The notes beneath the pieces are model-generated. The model saw only the letters and a program-made list of their open reading frames with translations. It ran no database searches and was not told the DNA's origin. From the NCBI GenBank assembly GCA_029939015.1, contig JAOZTV010000173.1, positions 1 through 6,773 of the forward strand: a stretch of 6,773 bases of DNA, written 5' to 3'. Both the position numbers and the translations under genes were made by a program. Numbering within the stretch: position 1 is the stretch's first letter; every line of letters starts with the position of its first letter. Shown one piece after another: positions 6,571 through 6,773 of the stretch. The stretch is from Candidatus Aminicenantota bacterium (GTDB taxonomy: Bacteria > Acidobacteriota > Aminicenantia > UBA2199).

Positions 6571-6773
6571 AGGCAAGGAGGCAAGGAGGCAGAGAGGTAG
6601 AGAGGCAGAGAGGTAGAGAGGCAGAGAGGCAAAGAGGCAGAGAGGCAAAGAGGCAGAGAGGTAGAGAGGCAAAGAGGCAGAGAGGTAGAGAGGTAGAGAG
6701 TAAAGACTTTTACAAAATAGATTTTTATGGTTTTAACGTTTTTTCTCCCTGCCTCCCTGCCTCCTTGCCTATT
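6571..6773. repeat. Octamer inverted-repeat element, copy 2, expanded and running to the window edge
   Basis: The left arm is a tandem array of 16 octamers (6571-6698) plus AG, with units AGGCAGAG, AGGTAGAG, AGGCAAAG and AGGCAAGG. All unit differences are transitions at positions 4, 6 and 7. A 44-nt centre (6701-6744) begins TAAAGACTTTTA, matching the centre of the copy at the end of mfd. The right arm (6745-6773) is the inverted family, CTCCCTGCC and related units, and mirrors the outer left arm: 6568-6590 pairs with its last bases, with one mismatch. The element may continue beyond the window. A stop-free - strand frame crosses the array but is just the periodic reading of the octamers and is not called as a gene. 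Confidence 0.9.

Noticed and set aside
6526..6672. Upstream extension of the leader frame through the octamer array (about 48 extra residues, rich in LPLCLSAS-like repeats)
   Set aside because: An 8-base unit reads as the same 8-residue period in all three frames, so the open frame is a by-product of the array; no ribosome binding site supports a start there.
6571..6700. CRISPR array
   Set aside because: The units are 8 bp and directly adjacent, with no spacers and no cas genes.

Overview
The window is AT-rich bacterial DNA (roughly 30% G+C by eye), with typical bacterial genes, Shine-Dalgarno sites and several families of short intergenic repeats. The predicted membrane-anchored periplasmic hydrolase with TPRs and the GGGCGAAC/GTTCGCCC-type palindromes suggest a Gram-negative environmental lineage, for example a Desulfobacterota- or Nitrospirota-like or uncultured group. 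The sequence alone does not fix the taxon.

Layout: positions 1-63 hold the last 20 codons of an unidentified upstream gene. Positions 85-205 hold a two-level palindromic repeat with an internal tandem duplication. mfd (transcription-repair coupling factor) runs from 227 to 3451 on the + strand. Its last 12 codons lie inside an inverted-repeat element built of AGGCAGAG-like octamers (3413-3517), which also supplies a terminator-like hairpin and T-run. A small EF-hand protein gene follows on the + strand (3630-4184). A convergent intergenic gap (4185-4360) holds a G+C-rich island and an A/T-stem hairpin. On the - strand, 4361-6490 encodes a membrane-anchored sulfatase/alkaline-phosphatase-superfamily protein with a C-terminal TPR array. 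It is preceded by a 12-codon ORF (6487-6525) that has the best ribosome binding site in the area and overlaps the big gene by ATGA. The right edge (6571-6773) is a second, larger copy of the octamer element, with 16 tandem octamers, a 44-nt centre and an inverted octamer arm that reaches the window edge.

The genes do not form an obvious pathway. Mfd is a housekeeping DNA-repair translocase. The EF-hand protein is a calcium-binding protein of unknown role. The sulfatase-like protein is probably an envelope-facing hydrolase or transferase, and it lacks the formylglycine cysteine motif of true sulfatases.

The most unusual content is the octamer element: two copies with matching architecture and a shared motif beside the array, one captured as coding sequence at the end of Mfd and one expanded into an array directly upstream of the envelope gene's start region. 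No new defence or mobile protein system is visible.
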